Position numbers and translations under genes: made by a program
NCBI GenBank assembly: GCA_016617855.1
Contig: JAECUM010003272.1
Location: 1 to 64,000, forward strand
Length of the DNA: 64,000 nucleotides
Origin: Megalonaias nervosa
Lineage: Eukaryota; Mollusca; Bivalvia; Unionida; Unionidae
Direction of reading: 5' to 3'
In this document: piece by piece, positions 45,480 through 58,480 of the stretch
Layout: each line of letters starts with the position of its first letter
How positions within the stretch are numbered: position 1 is the stretch's first letter
Notes under the pieces: model-generated
Told to the model about the DNA's origin: nothing
Databases searched by the model: none
The model's input: only the letters and a program-made list of their open reading frames with translations

Positions 45480-46110
45480 TTGCCCTACTGTAACCCTTGA
45501 CCTTTAGACCCCAGAATCTATAGGTTTCTTTATTACCTTAAGTGTATGCCATCCACACAGTTTGGTCTAAAACTTACTCTAGAATAACAGTTAGTCAGCC
45601 AAATCAATTTTCTTTCAGAGAGTGACCCTGACCTCTGACCTTCTGACTCCAAAATCAATAGGTCTCTTCCACATCTTGGGTGCAATCCCTCCACAAACTT
45701 TAGTACAGGGATCAAATTAATAATGCAAACCACTCATTTCTTCTTTTAGTCCAAGTGAATTTGACCCATGACCATTTCAACCATAAACCAACACACCTCT
45801 CTCTTATCAAATGTACAAGTCATCCACAAAGTTTACTAACAGTAGATGGTTACCCCAAAAATTGACAAGGTCCCTCCTTACCCTAAAGTACCAGCCATTA
45901 ACAAAGTTTGGTAACTGTAGATGGTGGACAAGCCAAGTTACTCTGCCAAAACTAAATATGTGACAGACTGAATGACAAATGGATAACCAAGATAATTTGC
46001 TCTGCCATATGGCAGGTATATAAAAATAAACAAAAAGAATGTACATTAGATGGGATGCATTGACATGATGACTATTCATAGTAATTAGAAATACGTGAGT
46101 GTTGAGTGTC
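45480..46110. repeat. Degenerate tandem repeat in INO80D intron
   Basis: Four diverged units share TGACC(T/C) runs, then TAGGTCTCTTCCACATCTTG, then CATCCACAAAGTTT and AACAGTAGATGGT. The period is about 150-190 bp. Confidence 0.6.
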
Positions 46111-47099
46111 AGTGACATGGATTGAGTTGAACAAATTGGCTGCCTTGATGCTATTCAGGGTTCTCACACCTATTGAAACAAACTTTTCCGGGTTTTTCCT
46201 TCACAAAATTTATTTATTCAAGGATCACTAAAGAGCCTTACTGAAACGAACCAACAACACTCTGGATTCAAAAACACATATTTTAAAATCAAAGGCTGTT
46301 TCTATTTTGAGACTCACCCATAACAAAACATATTACTGTGCACTAAACCACAGGATGTATTGCTAGAAACAACAATAATTACTGAAATTCATATAAATTT
46401 CCAATGTTAATTACTTAAATATACAAATAAAAATGTTAACTTTACTCTGCTTAATTAACTATGCTGGAAAGTAGAAACATTTTTTTAAAAGGTTGCTTAA
46501 AAACTTGATAAATGCCCTTAAAATTATATCATTTTAAATCCACTAATGTGTGATTAGTGCCCAAACATATACTTTCAGTGTAAACTGACAATGAACTGAA
46601 TATTTAATACAATCATTGTCAATTATGGATTCTGCATGAAAAAATTTACCTTAGCAGTCAATATATCTCTATATATTTAGCAAGGTTTGGTAGTAAAATT
46701 CACCTCAAGAAGGAAAGTTGGGGTATGAGGGGTGGCAAAGTATATTATTGACAATAATAAACACCATATTCTAGTGTTAACTACCAAGTATTAAGTAAAG
46801 ATTTATTAAAATATATTTTCATTAACTTTACATATCAAAAGAGGGACTGGGGAAGATAAACTTTATTATTTCTCTCTTCAACTTATCATGCTCAAACATC
46901 ACAGACAACATCTCAGCATGCTGGCACAATCTGATGTGACACTGGTCTTCATAAATTCTACACAAATATGATAACAGATTTGGTCTACTTGACCCTTCTG
47001 ATCACATCAGCACTTGGATTGGCAATACAAATATGTTTTGGGCAAGCACCTAAATGATACATCAACTGCACCTCAAATGACCGTGAAGTTCACAACCTT

Positions 47100-47560
47100 C
47101 AAAAATTCTAGTAAGAACCCAATCAATACTCAGCCAATCAAATGAAAGCTCATCTCAGTATATGAGACAGAAACTCATCTGAGATCTCAATGAGTCAATC
47201 TTGTATACCAAGTTTAAACAAAATCAGACCAAAGTTATGGGGATTATTTTTTTCATCTGGTAACAAGCTCAGACAATCTGATGTAAGATCACTTCATTAT
47301 TATGCATGGATCTCACTCATTATAGAACTCATGTGAGATCTTAACAAGACCGTATTTTAAATTTGATAAAAACTGCATCAGAAATATAGCCTCCATACTG
47401 AAAAAAGCTCAGCCAATATCATGTAAGATCACCTTGTTAAGATGTGTCAATTTGCCTAGAATCTAACTTATCTCAGATCTTGATAAATTTATATTCCAAG
47501 TCTGATGAAACTTGGATCAGATATATATCCTCCAGAGTGGTAGAAAGCAAACTGTTAACA
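47100..47560. repeat. Degenerate satellite-like array, second location
   Basis: Three units of about 138 bp are the same family as 33700-34870, with CAATCTGATGTAAGATCA, TTATTATGCATGGATCTC, and ATTCCAAGTCTGATGAAA. A 41-bp-type unit with the CCATAAG/CTTATGG dyad follows at 47585-47620. Confidence 0.75.
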
Positions 47561-48021
47561 GATGAATCGTGACAGATGCAGGGCCATACCATAAGCTCAC
47601 TTGTTCTTATGGTATAATGAGCTACCTGCAGCAGAGAGATCCACATGATGGTTTGTGGAATGCTAAAAAATTTCACACTAAATAACAAATAATAAAGTAA
47701 AATGCAAAAATAGTCTCTTTTTTTCTTGGAAAAGTCTTGGAGAAGCAAGAGTCAGAAATAGCTGGAAATTTCATTGCGCAAATAAATTCAAATTAAAAAA
47801 AAACTAACAGTATAACTAATCAGATTTGCCATTACTATTATCCACAGCTGTTATTTAAAAACTAATATTAATTTCCTACATCATCTGACTGCTATACTTC
47901 AACCCTGATTTTGGATACTTTATAACCGATACCAGAGATCGATACTTTCCCATTGTTAACTATAGCCATCAGTCTCCAACTGGGATCCTGAAATTCTCAT
48001 TGCATTTGTTTGTATATATTA

Positions 48022-48244
48022 CCATATGTACTTGCTTAAAAGTCAAGTCCAACTGCAACTGCAGACACAGATCTTCCACTGCATAATGCGCTGGCAGATC
48101 TGGGTCTGTGCAGTTTGTTAGGAAGGAGCAATCCATAGAACAAACAACATAGATCCTGATCTGCAGGTGCATTATGATTTGGCAGATCAGGTTTTTTGTC
48201 CTTTGCAGTTTGACACTACTTATAAGCGAGTACATACAGTATAT
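48022..48244. mobile_element. Long-TIR MITE family 1, copy 3 (most complete)
   Basis: The left end TACTTGCTTAAAAGTCAAGT with CCAACTGCAA matches, inverted, the right end TTTGCAGTTTGACACTACTT with ATAAGCGAGTA. Inside are two shorter inverted pieces around GATCTGGGTCTGTGCAGTTT and CTGATCTGCAGGTGCATTAT. No coding capacity. Confidence 0.88.
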
Positions 48245-49632
48245 TTCCAGAAACATTAATGTTGTGGACAGATATTTGTAAAATATAAAAAAAAATTAGA
48301 AGAGGTATAAAATATTTGATACAAATAAGAAAATGTCTATATACATAATTATTTAATGAACCAGAAAACATGTCATTTTCAGTTCAGGTGGTATTTCAGT
48401 TTAGGTGTAGTCCTTTCATACTTTACTATTCCTTTATAAAAAAAAAAATATATTTTATTTCAGAAACCTATGCTACAGAACATCACCCAAGGACAATATT
48501 TGTTGTCAGTGAGCTATTTTTAAAATTATTTATTTTTTGCCAAGAAGACTCACTACATCAAAAATACACAAGACCTGTAATGGTCATTTCCAGTAAAAAA
48601 AAATCTGAGGTTAAAGTTTTATTCGTCATGCCTTCAAATATGTGTCAGAGGGTGAAAATAAACATCAGTTATTGTTTCTAGTATCTTTTCTTATTAATCA
48701 GGATCCAGGCTATACATATTTAGTCCTAAAGGTCTAATGTACTGAGACAATGCCACATTGTTCATTGGAATATGTGTGTGTGATTTGGATTTTTAACGTA
48801 ACTTTAATAATTTTAGTCATATCACTACGATGTCTGCAGTGCAGCATTTTACAGTGATGTTTGGCACTGGGCCATCATGCCACAGACATAAAGCATGATG
48901 TCTCACCCAGTCACATTATCCTGACACCAGGTCGACAAGTCCTAACACTTCCAACTTCTTAACACTGAGCACCAAGCGAGGCGGCTGCTAGTACCATTTT
49001 TAAATTTTTTTTATATGACTTGGTCAGGGTTCAAAACCCTGGAGTGGTTAAATGATATATGCTATGGTGTGAGGGGATCATTACCGCAATGTCTCTTGGA
49101 ACCTAAATACATATGTATAGATCCTACGTCCGCCATTCAATTATAGGGTTTTGACAAGTCCAGTTAATAATTGTTCAAACCTCTTTTGTCTTGTGCTTTG
49201 TGGCTGTATGGCATTTATATAATTGAGAAAACACATGATTATGCTTGTCAAGTGATGTCCAATGTCTGATATGTCGAGTTAGCCAACAGCCATTTGAGCA
49301 CATTTGTCAGACACATGGTGAATTCAGGATTATCTGGTCTCCGATAGCAAGTATTTAAAATGTGTACAAGGATGGATGAAATGACAAAGATTAATGAAAC
49401 AAATCATAATAAAAAGTTTCTCATTTGCAAACTTCTGATTTAATTGCCTTTTGTCAATTTGTCAATTAGGCAATTAAGGTGGCTATTAATATAAATAATA
49501 TTTCATGCAAATATTGAATAGCTCTTACCATTTTCAAAATCCAGATGCCAACCTAAGGTAGTGTTCAATAAGCCACAAGCAAGTTACCGATGTAGCCAAC
49601 TGACTAACTGCAAAGATTATGTTGTTGTTGTT
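48245..49632. other. Intronic sequence, nothing recognised
   Basis: Within the INO80D intron. Short frames only. Poly-A/T tracts at about 48440 and 48590. Confidence 0.4.
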
Positions 49633-49790
49633 GTAGGGCTTAACGCCATTTTTCAGCACATGATAGGCTATACATGGCGGCCAGTATTAATGGTGGAGGA
49701 AGAAACCGGGAAATACTCGGAAAGAACCACTGACCCACGAGAAGCTACTGGCAAGCTTTCTTACATATCCACATTCGCCAAATCCGAGAC
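49633..49790 (-). mobile_element. tRNA-derived SINE, 5'-truncated copy
   Basis: It has the tail and body of the family (GGCTTAACGCCATTTTTCAG, GGCGGCCAGTATTAATGGTG, GAAGCTACTGGCAAGCTTTC) without the tRNA-like head. Adjoining GTT repeats lie on the tail side (about 49620-49635). Confidence 0.75.
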
Positions 49791-49923
49791 TACAAAGATT
49801 ATAATACCCTCCATAAAGAATATTTAAAAAATTTGGACATTTGCTGAAGCATCATGTGAATACCCATGCCATTTCTATTTTGATGATGAACATTCCTTAC
49901 AAGATACTGGCCGCCATAATTAC

Positions 49924-50037
49924 CTGCAAACAGATCAAAGGCTTCATCTGGAAGTCTGTTAAAGACTTCCTGAAAATCATGCTCCTCCAGAATCTTTGAG
50001 GCTGTTTCCAAAGGTAACTCCCCTAATTTGTCAAACT
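49924..50037 (-). CDS. INO80D: INO80D coding exon (4th of 5 seen)
   Basis: The exon of 114 bp has acceptor TTTTTTGCAG ending at 50038 and donor TTTGCAG|GTAATT at 49924/49923. The two leading bases complete a Glu codon from the upstream exon. The encoded peptide (FDKLGELPLETASKILEEHD, then FQEVFNRLPDEAFDLFA) matches the conserved LPRLPDD-like/FDFF segment of INO80D that comes just before the KNGD helix. It enters and leaves in phase 1, which fits the exons on either side. The function of this conserved acidic helical segment is not known to me; it is probably an interaction surface within the INO80 complex. Confidence 0.87.
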
Positions 50038-50959
50038 CTGCAAAAAATTTAAATAGATGATATTAGTTTAGAGTGAAGCTGAACATTATCTTATTTCAAA
50101 AGAAAGAATGGAAATCCAATACCTTCTCCAGCCAATTATGCATAACCATTAAGTCAGTATCAAGTCATTTGCTGCTGAATATCCCACATGGCAAAATTTC
50201 TTATTTATCAGATTGAGTCATTTTGGCAGATGTGATTTTGAGATTTTAAGAAGTTTTCTTCAATTTCACTAACTGAATGAATTGTGGTGTAAAAAGACAC
50301 AAACACACATACATCTCTAATACAAATGCATTAATAGTACCAGAGAAAGCTGACCAGAAAAGCTGTGTCATTGAGAGCGGGTATGTGACATCAGTAGATA
50401 TTACAACATGTGTAGGTTTAATTGTGATCACATGTCTACATAAGACAACTCTGTTTTCCTAATTAATACACCATGCTATTTAGGCAGATAAGTTGCCTTT
50501 GTCCTTAATTTGCTATTAACATGCAAAAAAATAAAAGTTTTCTTGGCTTATATATACAGTTGAATATTCTTACTAAAAAAACACAAGTAAAAGGCTGTAA
50601 CCAGAATCTAAACATCAATTAACATGCAGAAAATAAACTCAAACCCAAGTGAGTGATCATGACCAACAAAATGACAGTCTTTGTGACAATGCATAGAAGA
50701 CATAACAAGAAAAAACTACAAACTGATAAAAACCAAAGCATATATTATTTTGCTTCTTTAAATTAATGCCCATAAAATGTGAAGAAATGATTTTACCAAG
50801 TAAGTCATATAGGCATCAAATAACCTTGGAGAGAAATCACTATTACAAGCACAGTTCATATGCCAGTGATAACTTCTCAGTCACAACTACATTACACAAT
50901 TAATCTGTTGAGAGTAAACTATCATCGCATTCAAAGTTTTGGTGGGTAAAACTAAATTT

Positions 50960-51035
50960 AATTATGGAATACTTACCAGCTATTAGTACGGAATACTTAC
51001 CATCTATTAGTATGGAATACTTACCAGCTATTAGC
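50960..51035. repeat. Three short tandem copies in INO80D intron
   Basis: The unit TGGAATACTTACCAGCTATT plus AGTA repeats three times at about 26-bp spacing. Confidence 0.8.
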
Positions 51036-51992
51036 ACACTGTTATTTCCTTTTCATGGTATTAGCCCAGAGTCCAGTTCGAAAATTATGTCTATTAATAA
51101 GGATCATACAGTCCAGTGTCCAAGTTATGACTTGTTGACCTGGAAGTCTGGACTTTCGTCTTATATTCTGAACTGATTTATATAAGGATTTGCTTTAAAT
51201 ACCAGCAATACCATGATTTTGGGATGTAATCAGCAAAATCAAAAAACATTTCACATAGCTGTACAAATTCTTGTTTAATTACCATGTTAATAAATTGCTA
51301 TAAATTTGACTACTTTTACATTATAATTGTTATAATCATTTTGTATGCATTTGTATATACTTGTATTTTCTGATTTCTCCAACATGAAACAAAAGAATAC
51401 AATAAAAGAGTTTACAATCACTGCTGCATAGCACACTTACAGTGCTCAACTCAATAATGTACTAAACTAAAGCAAATCATATCAAAAATGAACAATATGA
51501 ATGGAGTTTGCTTTATTTTGTTAATTTATTTTTACCATACCTTATTCTTCCTTATGACATTTTAGCCACTGATATCTGATTTACCAGCATTTTATCTGAT
51601 GCACTCAAGCAATTACTGGTATATTTTTATCACTAAGATAATTAATCCTATTGATGACTCGGTTGTTTGAATAATATTGATACAGTATCATAGATTAAAC
51701 TGGCAGTTTGCAAACAAGTCTATGATTGGCCTCCCCCAGGTACAAGAGACCCTTTGCTTACGATTTGTGCAAAGACCATTTTACATGGTCCGCACATTTA
51801 CTTAACTCTTCCAAGATCTTGACGATATAAGCCTGTATTTCAACTCTGAATAAAATCAGAACAGAAATATGGCTTCTAGAGTGGCAACAAACTCAGCAAA
51901 TTTAATGCAAGATGACCTCAGCAGTATGCATATATTTTACTCATTATCAAATTGTCCAAAATCTTGATGATATAAGAAGTGTATTTTCCAAG

Positions 51993-52495
51993 TCATCTTT
52001 GCTAGCCAAGGTTCCGATGTGATAACCCTACACCTTGGCATATCAAGCAAATATTTCTGTGCTTAAGATCTGTAAATTTCATTGGATGTAGTGGCAAGCA
52101 CCACATCCAATCAAAATTAACTTGTTCAAATCTGAACGCTGTTCCTACATGATCGAGACAAGGGGAGAACAAACCTTGAATGGACTGATAAATAAACAAT
52201 TTTCCAGTGATGGTCCATGTTTGCACGAATACCTTTCACTCAAATACACCTGTAATGGCTTCCCTCTGGTACATAGTCATACTTTTGATGTTAAACTTCC
52301 AAAGTATCCTTTTTAGGTCAATTGCCTCCACCATTTTTGGACAATGTACGATGCACCATGCTATTGGTTAGTTGGCATTGCATACTAAGGGAGGCAACTC
52401 ATGAAATCCAATAGATGTCGCTAAGGCAAAGCTCCAATATATCTGTTTGAGTGTATATAGGATTATCACATCAGAACTTTGGCTAGCGAAGATGG
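51993..52495. mobile_element. MITE family 2, full copy with target duplication
   Basis: The terminal inverted repeats are about 38 bp: TCATCTTTGCTAGCCAAGGT at the left against, on the other strand, CCATCTTCGCTAGCCAAAGT at the right, both running on to GATGTGATAA. The flanks TTCCAAG and TTCCAGG form a 7-bp duplication with one mismatch, inside a satellite-like unit whose uninterrupted form (TTCCAAGTCTGATGAA) is seen at 47493. No transposase frame; a 7-8 bp duplication would suit a hAT- or P-like helper. Confidence 0.88.
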
Positions 52496-53085
52496 TTCCA
52501 GGTCTGATCGAAAGTGGACCAAAACGCCTTATGTGTGGATCTTGCTCAATACTGAACACATCCGAGATCGTGATGATATAATCTGGCATCACAGATGTGA
52601 AGTTTTCTTATTTATATATATATTACATAACTTTATTCTTACTGGAGTCCATTAATTTAGGGAATTGTACAGAACTATCAAAAGATGTTCCATACCAAGC
52701 AAGCCAAAATAAATTCATTGTGTTGGATGGATAAAACATCCTTTACTTTAAGTTCAACTTGAATGTTTTATTTTTCATACAAGTGTCCAGAATTTCTTTG
52801 AACTATTGAAAATTATCACAAAATTTTAAAATATGGTGTTCGGAAAATTGGTTGGACTGAAAAAAAATCAGGCCTAAAGTGGATCAGAAGTTTCTCCAAG
52901 TTTTTATACTGAATTAAATTTACTCTTGTGCCAGCCAGTAAGTGTTTTGAGCAGCAACTTCAATCTGTTTCATTAAGCAAACATTAAATAACATGAAAAT
53001 TTCTTCATTAGTATCTATAATGTGACAATTTAAAAATTACCCCATCTATGTTGAATTGTCTTTCTCCTGCATGAAATAATTATTT

Positions 53086-53240
53086 TGACCCAGACAATAT
53101 CATTGTCACGGTCTGTAAAGTTTATTAGGAGTAATCAGCAGGGCAGACAACATAGACCCTGGTCTGCAGGCGCATTATGATACACCAGATCAAAAAAAAA
53201 ATTTATCTGTGGTTTCGCTCATCTTATTAGTGAGTACACA
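53086..53240. mobile_element. Long-TIR MITE family 1, copy 4 (partial)
   Basis: It keeps the centre and right half (GTTTATTAGGAGTAATCAGC, CATAGACCCTGGTCTGCAGG and CGCATTATGAT) with an eroded right end TTATTAGTGAGTACA. The left TIR is missing. Confidence 0.8.
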
Positions 53241-54002
53241 CATTTCACTGACAATGCTACTACCACGGAAATTTCTTTCCAAAAATTTATTTTACTTGGT
53301 TCCAAAAGTCAGAAGGTATAATGAATGGGAAGCTTTTATAAGCGATCTTGGTTGGATAGTAATTTGTGATTGTTTCATTTAGGGACTTCCTCCCAAAAGT
53401 TGTCAACATATTTGCAAATCAACTCTTACAACATTTGTTACATGCAGAATGAGTGGTTATCATTACCACTGTGTTAAATTTGAAGTTAGCTGCGTATAGC
53501 AGTGTAATTAGTCAGGCAAAACGATCTGTCTCTGTTAGTCAAATGCCTATCTACAAAATGTACATCAAAAACAAGGTCTGAATTCACAGAAACATGACAG
53601 GCATGAAGATGTGAGAAAACTGCACCAATAATTTTGACACCACATCATATTTGAGTGGAAATTCCATAACTTTTTGAAGCCATTTGTGCAAGAACTAGGA
53701 CTACATTAAGCCATGGAAGGTCACAGAACAAGCATTACCTCCAATGATTGAAAAAAAATTGTACAGATGTCACAAAACTTTGGGAACTAACAAAATATTT
53801 TTAAACTGCCCTTTAGGCTATCCAAAACTTGTATGGTCTTCCAACATGCATGATAAAAATAGCATCTTGAATTACAAAATCATAAACCAATTGTTCATGC
53901 AAAACAAAAGTCTCTGTATTGGTAACAGGCCACTCAATCCGCTTCACTATCCTTAAAGCCGTGTAAACACAAAATAAAAGATCCTCAGTAACAAATTAGT
54001 AC

Positions 54003-54224
54003 CTGACGAAAAGTTTTCTAGATTCTCCAAATCTTCTCCTTGGTCTGATCCTTTCATTGTGCTCAATTTTTGTGATGGTCCTCCTCCCAAAATACCTACA
54101 GACTGCTGGAGTGAAGAGGTGGACAAGTTCAAATCCTTTTGGTCCTCCTTAAGCTTGTCTCCATTCTCGAACAATGATTCATCTTTGTTCAACATTGGAT
54201 CATCTGGCACAGTTTCTGGCATTT
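54003..54224 (-). CDS. INO80D: INO80D coding exon (3rd of 5 seen)
   Basis: The exon of 222 bp has acceptor TTCCTTACAG ending at 54225 and donor TCGTCAG|GTACTA at 54003/54002. The first two bases complete a Glu codon, and the next codons are MPETVPDDPMLNKDESLFEN. The middle is acidic and serine-rich (DQKDLNLSTSSLQQ, GGGPSQKL) and it ends DLENLENFSS. It lies between the lysine-rich exon and the LPDEAFDLF exon, where family members have a poorly conserved Ser/Pro/acidic linker. Assignment rests on phase (1 in, 1 out) and position, since the sequence itself is not distinctive. Confidence 0.78.
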
Positions 54225-56378
54225 CTGTAAGGAATGAAAAGTGTAATCATCAATCCCTAAGGACAACAAATGACAAGAGCTATGGTACTGTATGTGATAA
54301 TGCTTTAACCTTTTCCACTTTCCTGCAGAACCAATGAAAGAACCTTAGTGTAATCAAAGACTACACAGTTCACCTTAACTTTTACTAGTCCCAGGTGGCC
54401 ACTATGAGAATTATGATGTAGAAAATAAATTCTGACAATAGTAATCATGGTCCCTTTCCTAACTAAATATTTTAGTGTATATTTGTATCTTTACATTAGA
54501 ACTTTATTAATTTTAAATTTAAATATTGACCTTTTAATTGGTTCTATATAACCAGAATTGTGCTGACATTATTTTTTTTAAAAATACATACATACCTACT
54601 CCATCTACCTTCCTTCTGTGACATGGCATAAAAGACAGAACAACAAAAGAGAATATTCTTTTCAATGTAGTCGTAGTAGAGGTATTAAAACAAATTGATA
54701 AAAACAGATTATTGTTTTTTTTTTAAATATATCTTTTCACACCACTGTTCTTAAAATCCGTTTGAGAACCTATTATAACTGTCTACCCTTACAAGCCAGA
54801 TTTTACTGGGTGAAAATTGCAGGTCTGGAGTAGCCTTGGAGTGACAGAGAGCAGTACATAGTACATGGAACAATAATAACCTTGCCTAACACTATAGTTG
54901 AGGCCTCAAATGAAAAGCATCCAGCATGCAGTCCACTCTGTTAATATACTGATTCACATGTAAAATATAAGTTAAGCTGATGAGGGTAATATATCACATG
55001 ATACAATGTATAATGATCAATAAAGAATGTTTACTAAGTAAGTATTCCTACTTTCAATGTTCAGAAAAGGCCTTCTTTGTAGGCTGGGATGCTTAGGTCT
55101 AGCATGGATGAATCAATGTGACCATAAACACAGTTACATAACCGATGTTAGTAAAAAAAGAAAATGGGATGTATACAATATAGGTTATTGTGACCATGTT
55201 TTGCTGTGTGTGTGGGAGCAGGAAGAGATACATCCAGTTATCAAGTTTTATGATTCTAACCAAAAAAAAGAACTTGAGAAATATAACAATTTTACCAAAG
55301 TGTGTGAAGCATGAAATATTAGTCACAGTTAACTACTTTTGTCAGGACTTTACCAAGGTTCACGATTCCAGGCATTAAGATATTCATATACAGAGGTCTC
55401 GCTAGGATTTTAAACCTAGGAGTCCAGGACTCCTATTTGGGGAAAAACAGGAGTCCCACCAGCAAAAGTTGCTGTCCCCTACCAGAAGCATATTAGGCAT
55501 ACCTGAAGTGGCTAAATTTCCAGATGAGTAGAACCAGTGGTTGCCACTGAGTTTAAGTTTATAACTTCTTTACATCACTGACATATAGCTGTTTGTCCAT
55601 TAGAGTGAGAGTGCATTATGTCAGGCCAAGGAAAGGTTTTATTCCAAGCACTAAGCTAGGCATCAAAAACATAGTGTTCCATACAAACTCTAAGTTCTAG
55701 CAACTTTAGTACTCTGCTGAATCTCATTACAATCTTCGTCAATCTGCCATTTAACCCCCAAAATACTTTTCCAAATTTGCAAACAGCATTTTTTGTCCAA
55801 CTCTCAACATGTCGATTTCAAGGTCACATGCACTGCTTATGCGGCTACACTTGGAAACGAACACAATAATGAAAGCATTTGATGTACTCTTGTACAGAAG
55901 TACACCACTGGGTCTTTTGCCTCTGAATTCAGTCATTGTAAATATCAACAAATTTTCCCACCACTCAGCCACTAGTCATGTCTTTGAACTTGCTGCCAAA
56001 CTATTGGGTCATGTTCTTCTGATGTACTCTTAGTCTTACAATGACAAATTGTACAAACGGGGGTCTTTCAGCCACTGAATTTTCTCATTGTAAATATCAG
56101 CACAGCTAAAATGATCAATTAATAAACACATTTTTCCATTCAGCAGGTGGTTGAAGCAGGACTGGCAAGCCCTTGAATTTATGACCCAGCTATTGCATGT
56201 GTACAGAGGACTCCTGCGTAAGTGATTTTCTGCGTCCCAGGTAAAAAATTTGCATCCAAATATGTGTGATTTCCTAGACCTCTGCATACAGTGCCAACAA
56301 ATCAGAGCTAAATGCAGGAATGCAGAACTAATGTATATGGATTGAGTGGTCTTAAGCACTAGTCTTTACCAACCACTG

Positions 56379-56575
56379 ACACCTCATCTCTGTCCATGCA
56401 GGTTTAAGTCTTGGGTTTGGCCATTGTGGGGATGTGAATAACGTTGCCAGTAACTTCCTGTGGACTGGTGGTTCTTATCAGGGTTTTCCCCAAGTTCTTC
56501 CTCTACCAGTCATACCGGCCACAATGTATAGCCAATCATGTGCTTAAAAATGTCATTAAACCCACAAAAACAAAC
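56379..56575 (+). mobile_element. tRNA-derived SINE, copy on the opposite strand
   Basis: It shows CATGCAGGTTTAAGTCTTGG, AACTTCCTGTGGACTGGTGG, TTTTCCCC, then TTCTTCCTCTACCAGTCATA and CCGGCC, ending TTAAAAATGTCATTAAACCC and AAAACAAAC. It is orientated head-to-tail on the forward strand, opposite to the other three copies. Confidence 0.65.
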
Positions 56576-56749
56576 AATTTAGCCCCCTCTCCTGGACGAG
56601 GTACGGGAGAAGCACTATGGAACCTTTTCCAATCTGCTGCCTAGGACACAGGAAGAAAGAAGGCATTGACATTCATGGAGAGTGTACATGTATATTTTAT
56701 CCATGTTGATGCTAACAATGGGGTTAGTACAGTAACTTACCTTTACTTC

Positions 56750-57660
56750 ATAAAGGTGAGCTAATGAAAAATGGGGACAGATCTACTGATCAGACAGTCT
56801 CAAAGTTATAAAGGACACAATGTCTAGTAATGACACAAAGCCATACCAAGTTCATCAAGATACCTCCAATGGTTCAGAGTTATTAAGTAAACAAAAGTGT
56901 GCTGGACTGATGGGTTAACAAGCTGAATTTAATATAACACAACCATCCTCCAACTTTGTTTATACCAGAGTAAGTAAGAAAATTTCACGGGTTCAGGAGT
57001 TAGAGTTATTAAGTAAACAAAAGTGGGATAGATGGAGACAGAATTTGCAATAAAAGTAAGGCTAATTCAATAATACCTTCTACAGGAAAAAATGTCTATC
57101 CATGATACAAAAGCATACAAAGTTTCGTAAAAATATCTCAAAAGGTTCACAAGTTATTAAGCAAACATGTGTGACAGATGGAAAGATAGACCGACTCCAG
57201 GATGTTCAATCAAGCTTTCACGCTGTGGGGTATAAAACAAAATAGAAGAGTTAGCAAGCACGAGTTCACAAAATACCTAGCTACTGTTGGATGAATTAGC
57301 AATGCTTCTTATAAGGCTCAAGATATGTTTAAATACCACATCATAATGTTTGCAATAACCTAAATAAAACATTAACCACAGTGTGTTTGATTGACACAAA
57401 GACAAGGATAATACTACATCACTGTGGAGCATACAAAAGTATCAGCAGGGTAAATAGGTCACAGAGACTAAACTTTGATGCATGACACACCTTCACTCTA
57501 GATATCCATTACAAAGATTCTGGTTGCAAAAGGTGAGCAGGTTTTTTTAAAAAGTGTGAACCCTGCAATATAGATCACAGTGACCCATTTTTGGTACATG
57601 TCACACCTTCATGCAAAGATGTACATGAATAACAGTTTTGATGGAAATAGGTAAAGAGGT
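56750..57660. repeat. Degenerate repeat array in INO80D intron
   Basis: Five or so diverged units share CAAAGTTCATAAAGATACCT-like sequence, then GGTTCAGAGTTATTAAGTAA and ACAAAAGTG. From 57460 a related form carries GATGCATGACACACCTTCA. Confidence 0.6.
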
Positions 57661-58480
57661 TACAGAATGGCCACCTGGACATGATATTTAAGCTATTTCA
57701 GATTGTACTGATCTTGATTTTATTAAAAATGCATGTTTATTCCCAAAAGAACACACAATGGTGTTCATCCATTTAGATACTAATGAATACAATCTGCAAC
57801 AGTGCAAAGTCTTGTATATAAAAAGTGCAGTGTATTCAGTGCATTCAATTTGATCTGATATTTAAAATAAAAAACACTTGGAGAATTGTGTGACTATTGT
57901 ACTTGAAAATTCTTTACATAACTGAAAACAAAACTCAACATTTTTAAAAAAGATACTCAGGCCCATGTGCAAATATGGACAGGAGCTAGAGCCCAGAAAT
58001 GACTTTCAAGGCAATGATGAATATCCCCACCCATCCATGTAAAAGGTCAAATCAATGCAATGATTATGCATAAAAATGTATATATCTGCATAAATTAATT
58101 CATAGTAAACCTATTTTGCTGCCTGCCACATTGCACAATGAGAAAAGGTATATAGAATAGACTTTAAAACAATTCTGAATATTATGAATTCATTATTTTT
58201 CCAGAGTTACCAATTTTTTTGGATTCTACAAACCACAAATGTAAAGACCAAACTAAGAGTGAATTTTGTGAAAGCAACAGAAACCATCTCATAATCCATA
58301 GTAAGTACCAATGAAAATGTCACTTTTCACAAAAGCACAAAAATACATTCAGAGTACATTCTGAAAAAGGAGGTCACAACTGCCAAGCCTTGTTGTGCGG
58401 CACACATTCATCTCAAGATGTGCAAGCTTCAACATGGAGAGCAGAGAGCTAGATGAATGGACAAAGTGAATCCTATACAC

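Larger units (their letters stand above)
44428..49923 (-). other. INO80D intron (4th of those seen), repeat-filled
   Basis: Bounded by donor G|GTAATT at 49923 and acceptor GCAG at 44428, with phase 1 kept. It contains degenerate repeats at 45480-46110 (CCTTGACCT-type units with CCACAAAGTTT) and 47100-47560, MITE copy 3 at 48022-48244 and SINE sequence at 49633-49790. No other coding exon is evident. Confidence 0.6.
50038..54002 (-). other. INO80D intron with MITEs and satellite-like repeats
   Basis: Bounded by donor CAG|GTACTA at 54002 and acceptor at 50038. It holds three near-identical 30-bp copies of GGAATACTTACCAGCTATTA at 50965-51030, satellite-like units at 51780-51992 and 52496-52590, MITE family 2 at 51993-52495 and a partial family 1 MITE at 53086-53240. 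No other exon is evident. Confidence 0.6.

Noticed and set aside
52002..52316. Open frames in the MITE at 52 kb that recur at 63.6-63.9 kb
   Set aside because: Similarity is due to repeated DNA. The frames differ in length between copies and show no codon conservation.
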